Part shown: one piece after another, positions 50,065-60,303 of the stretch
Numbering within the stretch: the first letter of the stretch is position 1
Layout of the letters: each line of letters begins with the position of its first letter
Origin: Atlantibacter subterraneus
GTDB lineage: Bacteria; Pseudomonadota; Gammaproteobacteria; Enterobacterales; Enterobacteriaceae
NCBI RefSeq assembly: GCF_007570865.1
Contig: NZ_VLPS01000009.1
Span: 372,001-436,000 of the forward strand
Direction: 5' to 3'
DNA length: 64,000 nt
Notes under the pieces: generated by a model
The model's database searches: none
Seen by the model: only the letters and a program-made list of their open reading frames with translations
What the model was told of the DNA's origin: nothing
Translations under genes and position numbers: made by a program

Positions 50065-50865
50065 TTATTTCGTCACGTCGGCACCAAACCATTTCTCGGA
50101 GAGTTTGGCCAGGGTCCCGTCTTTCTGCATGTCCGCAATCGCCTGATCTACCGCTTTCAGCAGATCCTCGTTGCCTTTACGCAGCGCGACGCCCGCTTCC
50201 TGACGGGAGAACGGCTCGCCCGCGACCGCCAGGGTATCTTTGGTTTTCTTCACCAGATCCAGCGCGGCCAGACGGTCAACCAGAATGGCATCGATACGGC
50301 CTACGCGCAGATCCTGGTATTTGGTCGGGTCATCATCGTAAGTACGGATATCCACGCCCTGCACGTTCTGGCGCAGCCACTCTTCATAGTTGGTGCCCAG
50401 GCCTACGCCCACTTTTTTGCCTTTCAGGTCATCTTCAGATTTGATTGCGCCTTCGTTGCCTTTTTTCACCAGCGCCTGAATACCGGAAACGGTGTACGGC
50501 GTGGAGAAGTCATATTTCTTCTTACGCTCGTCGGAAATCGTCACCTGGTTGATCACCACGTCGATACGCTTAGAATCCAGCGACGCCAGCATCCCGTCCC
50601 ATTTGGTGGGTTTCAGCGACGCCTTCACGCCGAGGTGCTTCGCCAGCTCTTCGGCGAATTCCACTTCAAAGCCGGTGAGCTTACCGTCATCGCCCTGGAA
50701 GCTGAACGGCGGATAAGTGCCTTCCAGCCCAACCAGCAACGTACCGCGCTCTTTAACTTTGTTAAGCAGATCTTCCGCCGCGAAAGTTTTTGCGCTTACG
50801 CCTGCCATCAACGCCACTGCCATCACGCCCATCAGCGCCTGGCGGCCAAACTGTGCAAGTTTCAT
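50065..50865 (-). CDS. tcyJ: Cystine-binding periplasmic protein TcyJ (FliY)
   Basis: The solute-binding component of the cystine importer. The 266-residue protein begins with a Sec signal peptide ([19 protein letters not shown] ... AKTFAAE) and has the family 3 signature [16 protein letters not shown]. The start was moved 19 codons inward from the longest ORF to match E. coli. It follows fliZ, hence the older name fliY. Confidence 0.95.
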   Translation of the reverse strand: MKLAQFGRQALMGVMAVALMAGVSAKTFAAEDLLNKVKERGTLLVGLEGTYPPFSFQGDDGKLTGFEVEFAEELAKHLGVKASLKPTKWDGMLASLDSKRIDVVINQVTISDERKKKYDFSTPYTVSGIQALVKKGNEGAIKSEDDLKGKKVGVGLGTNYEEWLRQNVQGVDIRTYDDDPTKYQDLRVGRIDAILVDRLAALDLVKKTKDTLAVAGEPFSRQEAGVALRKGNEDLLKAVDQAIADMQKDGTLAKLSEKWFGADVTK

Positions 50866-50950
50866 AGATACCCCAGATATCGAAATTTTCAGCCAGTTTA
50901 AAGAGTTACACCTGTTAAGCAAACAACAGAATGGAACGAGTTATGCCAAA

Positions 50951-51502
50951 TTAATATATAGCAGAAGTCGTCTCATACAGGTTTTTTGCGGGCTCACTCT
51001 GATGATTATGGTGTAAATAACGGGAGTATTTACGCAGCGCAATACGGTAGTTATTGGTGCTGGTGGGCGGCAGCCAGCGCTCAAGCTGATCTTCAATCTC
51101 GCCCTGCTGCGCCTGGTCGGCGGGAATTTGCTGGGCTTCAAGATGCTCGCCCAGACGGCGCAGGCGCACCACGTATTCGCGGATGGTGCCCGGGCTCATG
51201 TCGGTGCGTTCAAACAAGTATTGTTTAAAGCCGATGATATCGAAATGCTCGCTCTGCACTTTGCAGTGCAGATCGCCGCAGAAGCGGCACAGCGCCGACC
51301 ATTCGTGACGCTGGCTGGCCCAGGTCGCTTCATCGATTAAGGTATCGAGCTGGGCGATAGCGGTTTTGTTAACGATAGTCCCACGATGGACCAGCGTGAT
51401 GCGGTCCAGAAGTTTGCCGCAATGGGCGCAATGGGTTTCTGCGTGCTTAAAGTCTTTCAGGTAGCGGCTAATAGGCCGTTTTTTTTGTTGTGGCTCAGTC
51501 AT
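50951..51502 (-). CDS. fliZ: Flagellar regulator FliZ
   Basis: FliZ antagonises RpoS-dependent genes and helps keep the flagellar cascade active. The 183-residue protein has HCAHCGKLLDR and FCGDLHC cysteine pairs and a tyrosine-recombinase-like helical domain (TREYVVRLRRLG-type; here GTIREYVVRLRRLG), including an arginine involved in DNA binding in homologues. The start at 51502 follows GGAG by 5 nt. Second gene of the fliAZ operon. Confidence 0.93.
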   Translation of the reverse strand: MTEPQQKKRPISRYLKDFKHAETHCAHCGKLLDRITLVHRGTIVNKTAIAQLDTLIDEATWASQRHEWSALCRFCGDLHCKVQSEHFDIIGFKQYLFERTDMSPGTIREYVVRLRRLGEHLEAQQIPADQAQQGEIEDQLERWLPPTSTNNYRIALRKYSRYLHHNHQSEPAKNLYETTSAIY

Positions 51503-51562
51503 AGTGACTCCCGGTGTGACATGCATGAGTGGCATTTCCAGGATGATGAGCAGCTCAACAAC

Positions 51563-52282
51563 CTATAACTTACCCAGACGAGACCGTAGCCGTTTGATTG
51601 CCTGGCTGTGCAGCTGGCTTACCCGTGACTCCCCGACTTCCAGTACCGCGCCAATCTCTTTGAGATTAAGCTCTTCCTGGTAGTAAAGCGTCAGCACCAG
51701 TTGTTCACGTTCCGGCAACGCCTCAATCGCTTCCATGACGCGATGGCGAAGGCTGCTTTCCAACAACTGCTGCAACGGGTTTTCGCTTTGATGCTCTTCG
51801 GTGACCAGTTCAATACTGTCGCCATGCTCTTCCCGCCACTCGTCGTAGGAAAAAAGCTGGCTATTGTTGGTGTCGAGCAGCATCTGACGATATTCGTCAA
51901 GCGCAATACCCAGGCGCTGCGCCACTTCGGTTTCCGTGGCGTTACGTCCGAGTTCTTGTTCCAGTTGACCGATGGCCTGTGCGACTTCGCGGGCGTTACG
52001 CCGGACGCTGCGCGGCACCCAGTCGCGGCTGCGCAGTTCATCCAGCATGGCACCCCGAATACGCTGCACTGCGTAAGTGGTAAATGCCGTACCTTGCAGG
52101 GCGTCGTAGCGTTCCACCGCGTTCAATAACCCGATGCCGCCTGCCTGAAGCAGATCGTCGAGTTCGACACTCGCCGGCAAGCGCACCTGCAGGCGCAATG
52201 CTTCGTGACGCACCAGCGGGACATAACGCTGCCACAGCGAGTGTTTATCCATTACACCATCAGCGGTATAGAGTGAATTCAC
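51563..52282 (-). CDS. fliA: Flagellar sigma factor FliA (sigma-28)
   Basis: FliA directs RNA polymerase to late flagellar promoters. The 239-residue length equals E. coli. Region 2 contains LDDLLQAGGIGLLNAVERYD and TAFTTYAVQRIRGAMLDELR, and region 4 LKEIGAVLEVGESRVSQLHS. It is the first gene of fliAZ. The late genes fliC and fliDST in this window carry its promoter sequence. Confidence 0.97.
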   Translation of the reverse strand: MNSLYTADGVMDKHSLWQRYVPLVRHEALRLQVRLPASVELDDLLQAGGIGLLNAVERYDALQGTAFTTYAVQRIRGAMLDELRSRDWVPRSVRRNAREVAQAIGQLEQELGRNATETEVAQRLGIALDEYRQMLLDTNNSQLFSYDEWREEHGDSIELVTEEHQSENPLQQLLESSLRHRVMEAIEALPEREQLVLTLYYQEELNLKEIGAVLEVGESRVSQLHSQAIKRLRSRLGKL

Positions 52283-52307
52283 GATAAACAGCCCTGCGTT
52301 AAATAAG

Positions 52308-52315
52308 TTATCGGC
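52308..52315 (-). promoter_or_regulatory. Sigma-28 -10 element of fliA
   Basis: GCCGATAA, a perfect sigma-28 -10 element on the minus strand, lies 26 bp before the fliA start codon. The -35 (TCCAGAAA, 11 bp upstream) is poor. E. coli fliA has an equivalent autoregulated promoter. Confidence 0.6.
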
Positions 52316-52408
52316 ATGATTATCCGTTTCTGGAGGGCTTTTAATCGGATGAATAGTGGGTGAAATGGGGGGTTATTTAGGGGTTATAAGGAGATCGGAG
52401 CTGTAAAA

Positions 52409-52428
52409 AACCCCGCCGAGGCGGGGTT
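52409..52428 (-). terminator. Rho-independent terminator of fliC
   Basis: CCCCGC / GCGGGG stem around CTCG/CGAG with AAACCCC and TTTTTT tail on the minus strand, 18 bp after the fliC stop. In E. coli the fliC 3' UTR yields the small RNA FliX; whether that is so here cannot be seen. Confidence 0.85.
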
Positions 52429-52446
52429 TGAAAGGGGTTTTGCGAA

Positions 52447-53952
52447 TTAACGCAGCAGAGACAGAACGTTCTGCGTGGTCTGGTTAGCTTGTGCCAGAAC
52501 AGAAGTACCTGCCTGCTGCAGGATCTGCGCACGGGACATGTTGGAAACTTCGGTCGCGTAGTCAGAGTCTTCAATACGGCTACGTGCGGAAGACAGGTTA
52601 TTGATAGTGTTACCCAGGTTGGTAATGGTGGAATCGAAACGGTTTTGAACCGCACCCAAAGCACCACGGAAGGTATCAACCTGTGATAATGCTTTATCAA
52701 TCAATTCTAACTGGTTGCGCGTTGCTTCACTAGCTTGGCTTTGTGCAACCAGTGATGCGTTACCCGTTCCGGCATTTTTCACATAAATTGGCTCACCTGT
52801 ACCGCCATTCAATGTGACCACACCGGAACCACTTATATCATAATTCGCTGCGCCAACTGTAAGCGCACCACCAGTCTTAGTTGCTTTCGCATTAACAAGA
52901 TCGGACTCTTTTGCTGCTACATTGTTCAATTGGGTCGTTAATTTATTACTACCCGCAGCACCTTGCTCATAAATATCAGCGCCAGTGATAGTCATTGAAG
53001 CATTAGCACCCACATTGGAAGTAGAGCCACTAATTTCAAGCGTGACTTCCTTACCGTCAACAGTCGCAGTATAAATACCGTTACCATTTGCGTTAGCAGT
53101 AGTACCTGTTACCGCAGTCCAGTCAGTACCTTTAAACGAAAATTTAGAACCCACATTACCAAGGGTACCCGCAGCAGCAGTAGCGGCAGCAGTTATGGTT
53201 GCAGTATCGTTGTCATCAACTTTAGTGTTGGTTGCAGAGCTGGACAATGTACCATCAGCCGCACCTACGTAAGCTGCAGCAAAAGCACCAGTACCACCGG
53301 TTTGAATCTGGACAGCACCCGTTTTTACGTTTGATGTAAAATTGTCGCTACCCAGCTTGTAATTCATTGTGCCTGTGGCACCAAAGTCTTTGACTAATTG
53401 ATCAGCAGTAGCTGCTTTGTCACCAGTTACGCTGAAAGTATTCAGACCCAAGGTTGCGCTAGTAATTTCTTTCAAATCGATAGAAATAGTTTCATTATCA
53501 TTAGCGCCAACCTGAATTGTCAGCTTACTGTCATTAGCAAGTACCTTCACACCGTTGAACTGAGTCTGACCAGAAACACGGTCAATCTCATCCAAACGTT
53601 GTTTAATTTCAGCTTGGATAGAAGACAAATCTGAATCAGAGTTTGAACCATTAGCTGCCTGAACGGAAAGTTCACGTACACGCTGCAGGTTGTTGTTGAT
53701 TTCAGACAGCGCGCCTTCAGTGGTCTGAGCAATGGAGATACCATCGTTGGCGTTACGGGACGCCTGAGTCAGACCTTTGATGTTAGAGGTGAAGCGGTTA
53801 GCAATCGCCTGGCCAGCGGCGTCGTCTTTAGCGCTGTTGATGCGCAGCCCGGAAGACAAACGCTCAATAGCAGAGCTCAGGGAAGACTGAGATTTGTTCA
53901 AGTTGTTCTGGGTCAACAGCGACAGGCTGTTCGTGTTAATGACTTGTGCCAT
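52447..53952 (-). CDS. fliC: Flagellin FliC
   Basis: The major filament subunit, exported unfolded by the flagellar type III system. The 501-residue protein has the conserved D0/D1 ends, [19 protein letters not shown] with [15 protein letters not shown] at the N-side and [20 protein letters not shown] ending VLSLLR, which form the coiled core and the TLR5-recognised region. The centre (about residues 165-400) is variable, rich in Ala, Thr, Gly and Asn, and A+T-rich in DNA. There is no signal peptide, as expected. It has its own sigma-28 promoter. Confidence 0.97.
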   Translation of the reverse strand: MAQVINTNSLSLLTQNNLNKSQSSLSSAIERLSSGLRINSAKDDAAGQAIANRFTSNIKGLTQASRNANDGISIAQTTEGALSEINNNLQRVRELSVQAANGSNSDSDLSSIQAEIKQRLDEIDRVSGQTQFNGVKVLANDSKLTIQVGANDNETISIDLKEITSATLGLNTFSVTGDKAATADQLVKDFGATGTMNYKLGSDNFTSNVKTGAVQIQTGGTGAFAAAYVGAADGTLSSSATNTKVDDNDTATITAAATAAAGTLGNVGSKFSFKGTDWTAVTGTTANANGNGIYTATVDGKEVTLEISGSTSNVGANASMTITGADIYEQGAAGSNKLTTQLNNVAAKESDLVNAKATKTGGALTVGAANYDISGSGVVTLNGGTGEPIYVKNAGTGNASLVAQSQASEATRNQLELIDKALSQVDTFRGALGAVQNRFDSTITNLGNTINNLSSARSRIEDSDYATEVSNMSRAQILQQAGTSVLAQANQTTQNVLSLLR

Positions 53953-54023
53953 GATCTATTCCTTATCAATTTACATCTTGATGTTGTTGGGCTGTTGCCC
54001 ACGGTCTTGTCACCGTAACCCAT

Positions 54024-54050
54024 GTATCGGCACCCCTTTTTCGAACTTTA
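54024..54050 (-). promoter_or_regulatory. Sigma-28 promoter of fliC
   Basis: TAAAGTTC, 11 bp, GCCGATAC on the minus strand: near-perfect agreement with the sigma-28 consensus TAAAGTTT-N11-GCCGATAA. It lies 72 bp before the fliC start. Confidence 0.92.
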
Positions 54051-54174
54051 GAAAATTTTTACTCTTCTGCCATTTTTTATTTCCGAACACATTTTTTATT
54101 CGATGTTTTCTTAACCATCCGAATTACCCATCATAAGAAGCATTATTCCGACCATTAATTCCTCAAAATATCCT

Positions 54175-54201
54175 TAAACTTTGCCGCCAGATTGCCGATA
54201 T
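54175..54201 (+). promoter_or_regulatory. Sigma-28 promoter of fliDST
   Basis: TAAACTTT, 11 bp, GCCGATAT on the plus strand, 38 bp before the fliD start. It is divergent from the fliC promoter within the same 286-bp intergenic region. Confidence 0.92.
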
Positions 54202-54238
54202 CACCACTAACCACTGTTTGCAATCAAAAGGAAATGGC

Positions 54239-55654
54239 ATGGCTTCAATATCATCTTTAGGCGTCGGGTCTAACCTACCGTTGGATACCTTACTAACGAA
54301 CCTAACGACCGCAGAAAAAGCGCGCTTGACGCCAATTACGCAACAGCAAAGTGCCAACACAGCTCGGTTAACAGCTTATGGCACGCTTAAAAGCGCACTG
54401 GAAAAATTTCAGACCGCGAACACGACGTTAAATAATGCAGATTTATTCCGTAGTACTACTGCAAAAAGCAGCAGTGAAGATTTGTCCGTCACAACCACGG
54501 CAGGGGCGGCTGCGGGTAAATACTCTATCAGCGTAACGCAGCTTGCCCAGGCACATTCACTGACAACGACTAAAAGTATCGACTCCAGCCAAACTGCACA
54601 GGGTAACACCGCTGTTGCGGAACGAACTCTGATTATAAACCAACCAGGTCGCGATAAACCGCTGGAAATAAAACTCAGCAGTGAGCAAACCTCTTTGGAA
54701 GGCATGCGTGATGCCATTAACAATGCCGACAGTGGGGTTTCTGCCAGCATTGTTAAAGTCAAAGACGATCAGTATCAGTTGGTGATTACCTCCTCGGAAA
54801 GTGGTCTGGACAATAAAATGACCATTTCAGTTAAAGGTGATGACGCGTTAAATGCCGTAATTGGTTATGACGGTACCGACAAAGCAGGCGGCATGAAGCA
54901 GTTAGTTGAACCTAAAAATGCTCTGCTAACCGTTAATAACATCAATATTGAACGGCCAACCAACACCATCACCGATGCGCCGCAAGGTGTAACGCTGAAT
55001 CTGAGCAAAGAAGTCAGCAACGTGACGGTAACGGTTGAGAAAAGCAACGATCAGTCCAAAGCCGCGATTAAGGGGTGGGTTGATGCCTATAACTCCCTGA
55101 TTGACACCTTTAACTCTCTGACAAAATACACCGCCGTTGATGCCGGCGCTGACGCGCAAAGCACCAGCAACGGCGCGCTGCTAGGCGACACGGTAGTTCG
55201 CAGTATCCAGACCGGCCTGCGCGGCATGTTTACTCAGGGCGATCCGAGTTCTGCGTTTAAAACCTTAAACGAAATCGGCATTACCGCTGACGGTGCCACC
55301 GGCAAATTAAAAATTGAAGACACCAAGCTGACTAAAGCGCTGAATGAAAACTCATCTGCGGCGCGTCTGCTGCTGGTCGGTGACGGGAAAGAAACCGGCA
55401 TCACCACCAAAATGGCGTCGAACATTAAAGAATATCTGGCCGATGACGGCATTATCGACAGCGCCCAGGACAGCATCAACGCCACGCTGAAAAAGTTGAC
55501 CAAACAGTATCTGGCCACCAGCGAAAGCATTGACGCCACGGTTGCGCGCTATAAGGCGCAGTTCACTCAGCTCGATACCATGATGAGCAAGCTGAACAGC
55601 ACCAGCAGTTATTTAAGCCAACAGTTTACGGCGATGAGCAATTCCAGCTCCTGA
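54239..55654 (+). CDS. fliD: Flagellar filament cap protein FliD
   Basis: FliD forms the cap that folds flagellin at the filament tip. The 471-residue protein (468 in E. coli) has the conserved N-terminus MASISSLGVGSNLPLDTLL and a C-terminal coiled-coil ending in QFTQLDTMMSKLNSTSSYL. I used the ATG at 54239 preceded by AAAGG; the ORF could be extended seven codons but without support. First gene of fliDST. Confidence 0.96.
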   Translation: MASISSLGVGSNLPLDTLLTNLTTAEKARLTPITQQQSANTARLTAYGTLKSALEKFQTANTTLNNADLFRSTTAKSSSEDLSVTTTAGAAAGKYSISVTQLAQAHSLTTTKSIDSSQTAQGNTAVAERTLIINQPGRDKPLEIKLSSEQTSLEGMRDAINNADSGVSASIVKVKDDQYQLVITSSESGLDNKMTISVKGDDALNAVIGYDGTDKAGGMKQLVEPKNALLTVNNINIERPTNTITDAPQGVTLNLSKEVSNVTVTVEKSNDQSKAAIKGWVDAYNSLIDTFNSLTKYTAVDAGADAQSTSNGALLGDTVVRSIQTGLRGMFTQGDPSSAFKTLNEIGITADGATGKLKIEDTKLTKALNENSSAARLLLVGDGKETGITTKMASNIKEYLADDGIIDSAQDSINATLKKLTKQYLATSESIDATVARYKAQFTQLDTMMSKLNSTSSYLSQQFTAMSNSSS

Positions 55655-55666
55655 TGAGAGGTCATT

Positions 55667-56071
55667 ATGTATAACGCCAGTGGTACTAACGCTTACGCCC
55701 GCGTGGGCGTAGAGAGTGCCGTAATGAGTGCCAGCCCCCATCAGCTTATTGTGCTGTTGTTTGATGGCGCAATGAGTGCGCTGGTGCGCGCTCGCCTGTT
55801 TATGCAGCAGGGTGAAACGGTGGCGAAAGGCGAAGCGCTGAGTAAAGCCATTAATATTATTGATAACGGCCTGAAAGCGGGGCTGGATCGCGAACAGGGG
55901 GGCGAGCTCGCCACTAACCTGTCGTCGCTGTATGACTATATGGTGCGTCGTCTGTTACAGGCTAATTTACGTAACGACAGCCAGGCAATTGAAGAAGTTG
56001 AAGGGTTGCTCAGTAATATCGCTGATGCATGGAAGCAAGTCTCCCCACAGCCGGCTCACGCCCAGGAGTAA
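55667..56071 (+). CDS. fliS: Flagellin export chaperone FliS
   Basis: FliS binds the C-terminus of flagellin to prevent early polymerisation. The 134-residue helical protein starts [20 protein letters not shown] and contains [17 protein letters not shown]. It lies 12 bp after fliD and 5 bp before fliT in one operon. Confidence 0.96.
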   Translation: MYNASGTNAYARVGVESAVMSASPHQLIVLLFDGAMSALVRARLFMQQGETVAKGEALSKAINIIDNGLKAGLDREQGGELATNLSSLYDYMVRRLLQANLRNDSQAIEEVEGLLSNIADAWKQVSPQPAHAQE

Positions 56072-56076
56072 CATTA

Positions 56077-56439
56077 ATGTCCCCCAACGTGGAGTTGATT
56101 AGCCGCTGGCAGCATGTTGCGCTGATGAGCCAGACCTTACTGGAGCTGGCCCAGCGGGGTGAATGGGAATTACTGCTGGAAAAAGAGGTGGACTACCTGC
56201 GCTCAGTGGAAGCGGTGATGGAAACACCGGCCCCGAGGATCAGCAAGCAAGTGCAGGATATGCTGGAGACTTACCTGAAGCAGACGCTGGAAAACGAGCA
56301 GCAGCTGAAAGCGCTGCTTCAGCAGCGGCTGGATGAACTGAGCGAGCTGATTGGCCAGTCTTCACGCCAGCAATCGCTCAATAATGCCTATGGCAGATTA
56401 TCCGGAATGCTGCTGGTTCCCAACACGCCCGCCAATTAA
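56077..56439 (+). CDS. fliT: Flagellar chaperone FliT
   Basis: FliT chaperones FliD and inhibits FlhDC. The 120-residue protein is all-helical. The start [11 protein letters not shown] is set 8 nt after GGAG; the earlier in-frame ATG inside fliS is less likely. Last gene of fliDST. Confidence 0.93.
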   Translation: MSPNVELISRWQHVALMSQTLLELAQRGEWELLLEKEVDYLRSVEAVMETPAPRISKQVQDMLETYLKQTLENEQQLKALLQQRLDELSELIGQSSRQQSLNNAYGRLSGMLLVPNTPAN

Positions 56440-56527
56440 CGCAACGATAATTTCCCCCCGCTCTGGTGAGTTGATGAAGATCTTCCATACTCCAGAAGTC
56501 AGCTAAATGACTTCTGGAGCAAGGAAG

Positions 56528-58015
56528 ATGAAAAATCCCACCATCCTGCAATGTTTTCACTGGTATTCCCCCGGCGGCGGCACGTTATGGCCGGAGGTAT
56601 CTGAACGCGCAGCAACCTTTAATGATATCGGCATCAACATGGTCTGGCTCCCGCCTGCGTATAAAGGCAGCGAAGGCGAGCACTCCATCGGCTACGACTC
56701 TTACGACCTGTTCGACCTGGGTGAATTCGATCAAAAAGGATCGGTCGCCACCAAATATGGCGATAAACAGCAGCTGCTGGACGCCATCTCCGCGCTGCAA
56801 AAAAATAACATTGCCGTGCTGCTGGATGTGGTGGTCAACCACAAAATGGGCGCAGATGAAAAAGAGCAGGTGCGGGTGAACCGGGTTAACCAGCAGGATC
56901 GCACCCAAATTGATGATGAAGTCATCGAGTGCGAGGCCTGGACTCGCTACACCTTCCCCGCCCGCAACGGGCAATACTCAAAGTTTGTCTGGGATTACAA
57001 ATGCTTTAGCGGCGTCGACCGCATCGAAAACCCCACCGAAGACGGCGTGTTTAAAATCATCAACGACTACACCGGCGACGGCTGGAACGATCAGGTGGAT
57101 GACGAGAACGGCAACTTTGATTATCTGATGGGCTCCAACATCGACTATCGCAACCGCGCCGTCACCGAAGAGATCAAATACTGGGCCCGCTGGGTGATGG
57201 ATCAAACCCACTGCGACGGGTTCCGGCTGGACGCGGTAAAACATATTCCGGCGTGGTTTTATAAAGAGTGGATCGAGCACGTGCAGGAAGTCGCGCCGAA
57301 GCCGCTGTTTATCGTGGCGGAATACTGGGCGCACGATGTGGAAAAACTGCAACAGTACATTGAGCAGGTGGAAGGTAAAACCATGCTGTTCGACGCCCCG
57401 CTGCATATGAAATTCCACGAGGCTTCCCGGCAGGGCCGCGACTACGACATGAGCCAGATTTTCACCGGCACGCTGGTGGAAGCCGATCCGTTCCACGCGG
57501 TGACGCTGGTGGCCAACCACGATACCCAACCGCTACAGGCGCTGGAAGCGCCGGTGGAGCCGTGGTTTAAGCCGCTGGCCTACGCGCTGATTTTACTGCG
57601 TGAAAACGGCGTACCGTCGGTGTTTTACCCGGATCTCTATGGCGCGAGTTATGACGATACTGGCGGCGATGGCGAGATGTACCACATCGATATGCCCATC
57701 GTCGACAAACTCGACATGCTGATCCACGCTCGCCAGCGTTTTGCCCACGGCGTCCAGACATTGTGGTTCGATCATCCCAACTGCATCGCCTTCAGCCGCA
57801 GCGGCACCGAAGAGGATCCCGGCTGCGTGGTGGTGATGTCCAACGGCGATGAGGGGGAAAAAACGCTGGAGTTAGGGGAAAACTACGCCAACAAAACCTG
57901 GTGTGATTTTCTGGGGAATCAGGAACAGCGCGTCACGACCGACGAAAACGGCACCGGGGTGTTTACCTGCCCGGGCGGCAGCGTCAGCGTGTGGGTGATT
58001 GAAGAAGCGATTTAA
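56528..58015 (+). CDS. amyA: Cytoplasmic alpha-amylase AmyA
   Basis: A GH13 alpha-amylase acting inside the cell on glycogen and maltodextrins. It has 495 residues, identical in length to E. coli AmyA, with nucleophile D235 ([10 protein letters not shown]), acid/base E265 (VAEYW) and D332 (NHDTQP). There is no signal peptide. AAGGAAG precedes the ATG. It follows fliT in the same direction but with its own upstream region. Confidence 0.96.
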   Translation: MKNPTILQCFHWYSPGGGTLWPEVSERAATFNDIGINMVWLPPAYKGSEGEHSIGYDSYDLFDLGEFDQKGSVATKYGDKQQLLDAISALQKNNIAVLLDVVVNHKMGADEKEQVRVNRVNQQDRTQIDDEVIECEAWTRYTFPARNGQYSKFVWDYKCFSGVDRIENPTEDGVFKIINDYTGDGWNDQVDDENGNFDYLMGSNIDYRNRAVTEEIKYWARWVMDQTHCDGFRLDAVKHIPAWFYKEWIEHVQEVAPKPLFIVAEYWAHDVEKLQQYIEQVEGKTMLFDAPLHMKFHEASRQGRDYDMSQIFTGTLVEADPFHAVTLVANHDTQPLQALEAPVEPWFKPLAYALILLRENGVPSVFYPDLYGASYDDTGGDGEMYHIDMPIVDKLDMLIHARQRFAHGVQTLWFDHPNCIAFSRSGTEEDPGCVVVMSNGDEGEKTLELGENYANKTWCDFLGNQEQRVTTDENGTGVFTCPGGSVSVWVIEEAI

Positions 58016-58022
58016 GCAGGCA

Positions 58023-58049
58023 CAGCGGGCAGACAGGCTCTGCCCGCTG
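58023..58049. terminator. Hairpin between convergent amyA and yedD
   Basis: CAGCGGGCAGA and TCTGCCCGCTG form an 11-bp stem with a 5-nt loop. There is no strong T-run on either side. Confidence 0.6.
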
Positions 58050-58059
58050 GAAACTCTGA

Positions 58060-58473
58060 TTACGGCAGCGGGCTTAACAGCGGATGCGTCGCCAAAAAGT
58101 CGGCGCACTCTTTAGTCGGGCGATCCACGCGCTGTAAATCCATGCCCGCGTACTCCATCCGGTCACCGATGCGCTCGACCGAATAAATTTCCACCTTCTG
58201 GGTGACGTTATACCAATCTTCCCCGCGCTGCATCAGCTTGCCGGGTAAAGCGATAACGCGCTGCCACTGGCGGCAGTCAAGGGTATCGCCCTCTTTCGTC
58301 ACGATAAAACTGGCGATGGCTTCCGGGCTGACCAGTTTGCTCTGCGGCCCTTGCGACTGCCAGTAACCGGCAAGCCCGGCGGGGGCTGGCGCTTTCACCA
58401 CGTCCTGATAGTTATCCACCTTAGCGCAGCCGCTCAGGGCCAGCAGCGCCGCTGCCAGTGCGTATTTTTTCAT
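58060..58473 (-). CDS. yedD: Lipoprotein YedD
   Basis: A 137-residue predicted lipoprotein with lipobox LSGC (Cys16). The residue after Cys is Ala, so sorting to the outer membrane is expected. Function unknown; same place and orientation as in E. coli. Confidence 0.92.
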   Translation of the reverse strand: MKKYALAAALLALSGCAKVDNYQDVVKAPAPAGLAGYWQSQGPQSKLVSPEAIASFIVTKEGDTLDCRQWQRVIALPGKLMQRGEDWYNVTQKVEIYSVERIGDRMEYAGMDLQRVDRPTKECADFLATHPLLSPLP

Positions 58474-58678
58474 CGTTATTCCTGCAAGAGATCAAAAAAA
58501 GGAGTGTGGCATTAAAGCGTTATCGCCGCCAGCCTTCTTGTTGCGCAATAAACCACCTGGGACAGCCTTTTCTTTGATATTTCCCCCGGTAACTCTCAGA
58601 AAAACACCCTATGATGCTCGCTCTTTCCTGCGCGTTCGCGCGCTTTTTAGATCCGTCTGAGTTCAGAGGCTAAAAACC

Positions 58679-59893
58679 ATGTCATGGCAACAATTCAAAC
58701 AGCAATACCTCGTTAAGTTCTGGGCACCGCTGCCGGCTGTGATCGCCGCCGGTATCCTCTCCACCTACTACTTTGGCCTGACCGGCACCTTCTGGGCCGT
58801 CACCGGCGAATTCACCCGCTGGGGCGGACAGCTGCTGCAACTGATGGGCGTGCATGCCGAAGAGTGGGGTTATTTTAAAATTATCCACCTCGAAGGATCC
58901 CCGCTTACCCGCATCGACGGCATGATGATTATCGGCATGTTCGGCGGCTGTTTTGCCGCAGCGCTGTGGGCCAATAACGTTAAACTCCGCAAACCGCAGC
59001 ACCGCATCCGTATTCTTCAGGCTGTCGCGGGCGGTATTATTGCCGGCTTCGGCGCGCGTCTGGCGATGGGCTGTAACCTGGCCGCGTTCTTTACCGGCAT
59101 TCCGCAGTTCTCCCTGCACGCCTGGTTCTTTGCCATCGCCACCGCCATCGGCTCGTGGTTTGGCGCGCGCTTTACCCTGATGCCGATTTTCCGCATCCCG
59201 GTGAAGCTGCAAAAAGTGTCCAGCGCTTCGCAACTCACCCAGAATCACGATCAGGCGCGTCGCCGCTTCCGTATCGGGATGCTGATTTTCGTCGGCATGA
59301 TCGGATGGGCGCTGCTCACCGCCATGAATCAGCCGAAGCTGGGCCTGGCGATGCTGTTCGGGGTGGGTTTTGGCCTGCTGATTGAACGCGCGCAAATCTG
59401 CTTTACCTCGGCGTTCCGCGATATGTGGATCACCGGGCGTACCCATATGGCCAAGGCGATTATCCTTGGCATGGCGGTAAGCGCCATCGGCATCTTCAGC
59501 TACGTGCAGTTGGGCGCAGAGCCGAAAATCATGTGGGCGGGCCCGAATGCGGTGCTGGGCGGCTTGCTGTTTGGCTTCGGGATTGTGCTGGCAGGCGGCT
59601 GTGAAACCGGCTGGATGTACCGCGCGGTAGAAGGCCAGATGCACTACTGGTGGGTCGGTCTGGGCAACGTGATTGGCTCGACGATCCTGGCGTACTTCTG
59701 GGACGATCTCTCCCCTGCCCTGGCCACCAGCTGGGACAAAATCAACCTGCTGAACACCTTTGGCCCGCTGGGCGGCCTGTTGGTGACTTATCTGATGCTG
59801 TTTGCCGCATTAATGCTGATTATCGGCTGGGAAAAACACTTCTTCCGCCGCAGCCGTACCCTGAACACTGAAACCGCGAAGGAGGGCGTATGA
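58679..59893 (+). CDS. yedE: Selenium/sulfur membrane transporter YedE
   Basis: A 404-residue inner-membrane protein of the YeeE/YedE (TsuA-like) family with about ten helices. Conserved small-residue and cysteine motifs for the sulfur relay appear as ARLAMGCNLAAFFTGIP, RAQICFTSAFRDMW and LAGGCETGWMYRAVEGQ. It is coupled to yedF by ATGA overlap. YedEF homologues are associated with selenium metabolism or thiosulfate-type sulfur uptake; the exact cargo is unproven. Confidence 0.93.
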   Translation: MSWQQFKQQYLVKFWAPLPAVIAAGILSTYYFGLTGTFWAVTGEFTRWGGQLLQLMGVHAEEWGYFKIIHLEGSPLTRIDGMMIIGMFGGCFAAALWANNVKLRKPQHRIRILQAVAGGIIAGFGARLAMGCNLAAFFTGIPQFSLHAWFFAIATAIGSWFGARFTLMPIFRIPVKLQKVSSASQLTQNHDQARRRFRIGMLIFVGMIGWALLTAMNQPKLGLAMLFGVGFGLLIERAQICFTSAFRDMWITGRTHMAKAIILGMAVSAIGIFSYVQLGAEPKIMWAGPNAVLGGLLFGFGIVLAGGCETGWMYRAVEGQMHYWWVGLGNVIGSTILAYFWDDLSPALATSWDKINLLNTFGPLGGLLVTYLMLFAALMLIIGWEKHFFRRSRTLNTETAKEGV

Positions 59894-60123
59894 GCGCAAT
59901 AGTCCCGGATTACCGTCTTGATATGGTAGGCGAGCCCTGCCCCTACCCGGCCGTGGCAACGCTGGAAGCCATGCCGCAGCTTAAGAAAGGCGAGATTTTA
60001 GAAGTGATCAGCGACTGCCCGCAGTCGATTAACAATATCCCGCTTGATGCCCGTAATCACGGCTACACCGTGCTGGAAATCCAGCAGGATGGGCCGACCA
60101 TCCGCTATTTAATCCGCAAGTAG
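59890..60123 (+). CDS. yedF: TusA-family sulfurtransferase-like protein YedF
   Basis: A 77-residue TusA-like protein with the CPxP motif as PCPYP (GEPCPYPAVATLEAM) carrying the acceptor cysteine. It probably receives sulfur or selenium from YedE. Its start overlaps the yedE stop. Confidence 0.94.
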   Translation: MSAIVPDYRLDMVGEPCPYPAVATLEAMPQLKKGEILEVISDCPQSINNIPLDARNHGYTVLEIQQDGPTIRYLIRK

Positions 60124-60134
60124 TCGCCTGCCCT

Positions 60135-60163
60135 GGGAGAGGCGAAAGCCATTCGTCTCTCCC
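60135..60163 (+). terminator. Hairpin after yedF
   Basis: GGGAGAGGCGAA and TTCGTCTCTCCC form a 12-bp stem with one G-T pair around AGCCA, 12 bp after the yedF stop; no T-run follows. Confidence 0.6.
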
Positions 60164-60303
60164 CCACGTAAATCCCACTGAAAAATAATAGTTGTACCCC
60201 GGGATAGTCCGAAAACGGGTTATTTCTTGCTATGATGACGCGTGCCGTCGGGTGCGTACGGCTAGAATTCACGGTTCACTTTATTCTGGAGCGTACGTTA
60301 GAG

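Noticed and set aside
58682-59644. 320-codon minus-strand ORF opposite yedE
   Set aside because: Antisense frame of a membrane protein gene, strongly polar and His/Glu/Ala-rich, no ribosome-binding site, no family resemblance.
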